NCBI GenBank assembly: GCA_028293005.1
Contig: JAQGLH010000118.1
Span: 1-6,922, forward strand
From: Alphaproteobacteria bacterium
GTDB taxonomy: Bacteria; Pseudomonadota; Alphaproteobacteria; Sphingomonadales; Sphingomonadaceae
DNA: 6,922 nucleotides
Direction: 5' to 3'
Both the position numbers and the translations under genes were made by a program. Each line of letters opens with the position of its first letter. Position 1 is the stretch's first letter. A model generated the notes under the pieces. The model searched no databases. It worked only from the letters and a program-made list of their open reading frames with translations, and had not been told where the DNA came from. Of the stretch, positions 6,559 through 6,922 are shown piece after piece.

Positions 6559-6921
6559 TTATTCGATCGGTTCGCCGAACATCAATGCTCGGACGAAGCG
6601 GACCGGGGGCGACCCGTGGCTGAGCAATTCGTCATTATAGGCCTTGAGCTGGAACGCCGCGCCGCGTCGCCGCTTCGCCTCCTCACGCAGCTGCATATGT
6701 TCGGAATAGCCCACGAAATAGGATGGGAGCTGGGTGGAGCCGAGGCTTGCGCGAGTCCATTTGCCCGCGGCTTCGCGTTCCTGCTGAAAGCCGGTACGGG
6801 TCATCAGCGCAATGGCCTGCTCGCGGGTCATGCCCTCGGTGTGGATGCCGATGTCGAGCAAGGCGTTAGCGATCGAACGGAGGCGCATCTTGAGGACGGT
6901 GAGACGGAACAAGGGATCGCC
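6559..6921 (-). CDS. DUF885 family protein, C-terminal part (5' end outside window)
   Basis: The last 120 residues of a protein entering from the right edge; the frame is open to 6921, beginning GDPLFRLTVLKMRLRSIANALLD. The stretch with TEGMTREQAIALM, the QLPSYFVGYSEHMQLREEAKRRRG block and the closing AYNDELLSHGSPPVRFVRALMFG match the C-terminal helical end of DUF885 proteins. These are large, often exported proteins thought to be metallopeptidase-like, with an HExxxxH-type site that would lie upstream of this window. The TTG at 6910-6912 is internal rather than a start. Its TAA stop lies only 6 bases from the stop of the convergent 184-aa gene, leaving no room for a separate terminator. No functional link to nitrile use is evident. 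Confidence 0.85.
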   Translation of the reverse strand, partial: GDPLFRLTVLKMRLRSIANALLDIGIHTEGMTREQAIALMTRTGFQQEREAAGKWTRASLGSTQLPSYFVGYSEHMQLREEAKRRRGAAFQLKAYNDELLSHGSPPVRFVRALMFGEPIE

Positions 6922-6922
6922 G

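Overview
The window is GC-rich DNA, roughly two thirds G+C by eye. All real genes are tightly packed and long antisense shadow frames are common. Gene content and protein style (a YbbP-like exporter permease, a DUF885 protein, a nitrile hydratase with an amidase) suggest an alphaproteobacterium, perhaps a sphingomonad. That placement is inference only; no rRNA or marker gene is present.

Layout. The left third (2-2344, +) is the 3' part of a YbbP/FtsX-type ABC transporter permease whose start lies outside the window. It converges on an amidase gene (2375-3895, -) of the amidase-signature family that usually accompanies nitrile hydratase. A 258-bp divergent control region (3896-4153) separates the amidase from a rightward cluster: nitrile hydratase alpha subunit (4154-4876), N-terminal half of the beta subunit (4873-5208), C-terminal half of the beta subunit (5208-5585), P14K-like activator (5582-5941), and an unrecognised 184-aa protein (5998-6552). 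The right edge holds the C-terminal end of a DUF885 protein on the minus strand (6559-6921), which converges on the cluster.

How the genes work together. Nitrile hydratase (metal type read as cobalt from the CTLCSC motif) turns a nitrile into an amide. The divergent amidase then turns the amide into a carboxylate and ammonia, so the centre of the window is a complete two-step nitrile-use pathway. The activator would help load cobalt and mature the metal site.

Three things stand out. First, the beta subunit, usually one chain, is encoded as two separate proteins, giving a three-subunit enzyme reminiscent of toyocamycin nitrile hydratase and thiocyanate hydrolase. Second, the alpha subunit starts with a histidine/aspartate tail (17 His in 43 residues) built from a 12-bp tandem repeat, which looks like a built-in metal store. 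Third, the last cluster gene has no function I can name but carries a His/Cys-rich motif that would suit a role in metal handling. The alpha, beta-N, beta-C and activator genes are joined by 1- to 4-base stop/start overlaps, which points to coupled translation.
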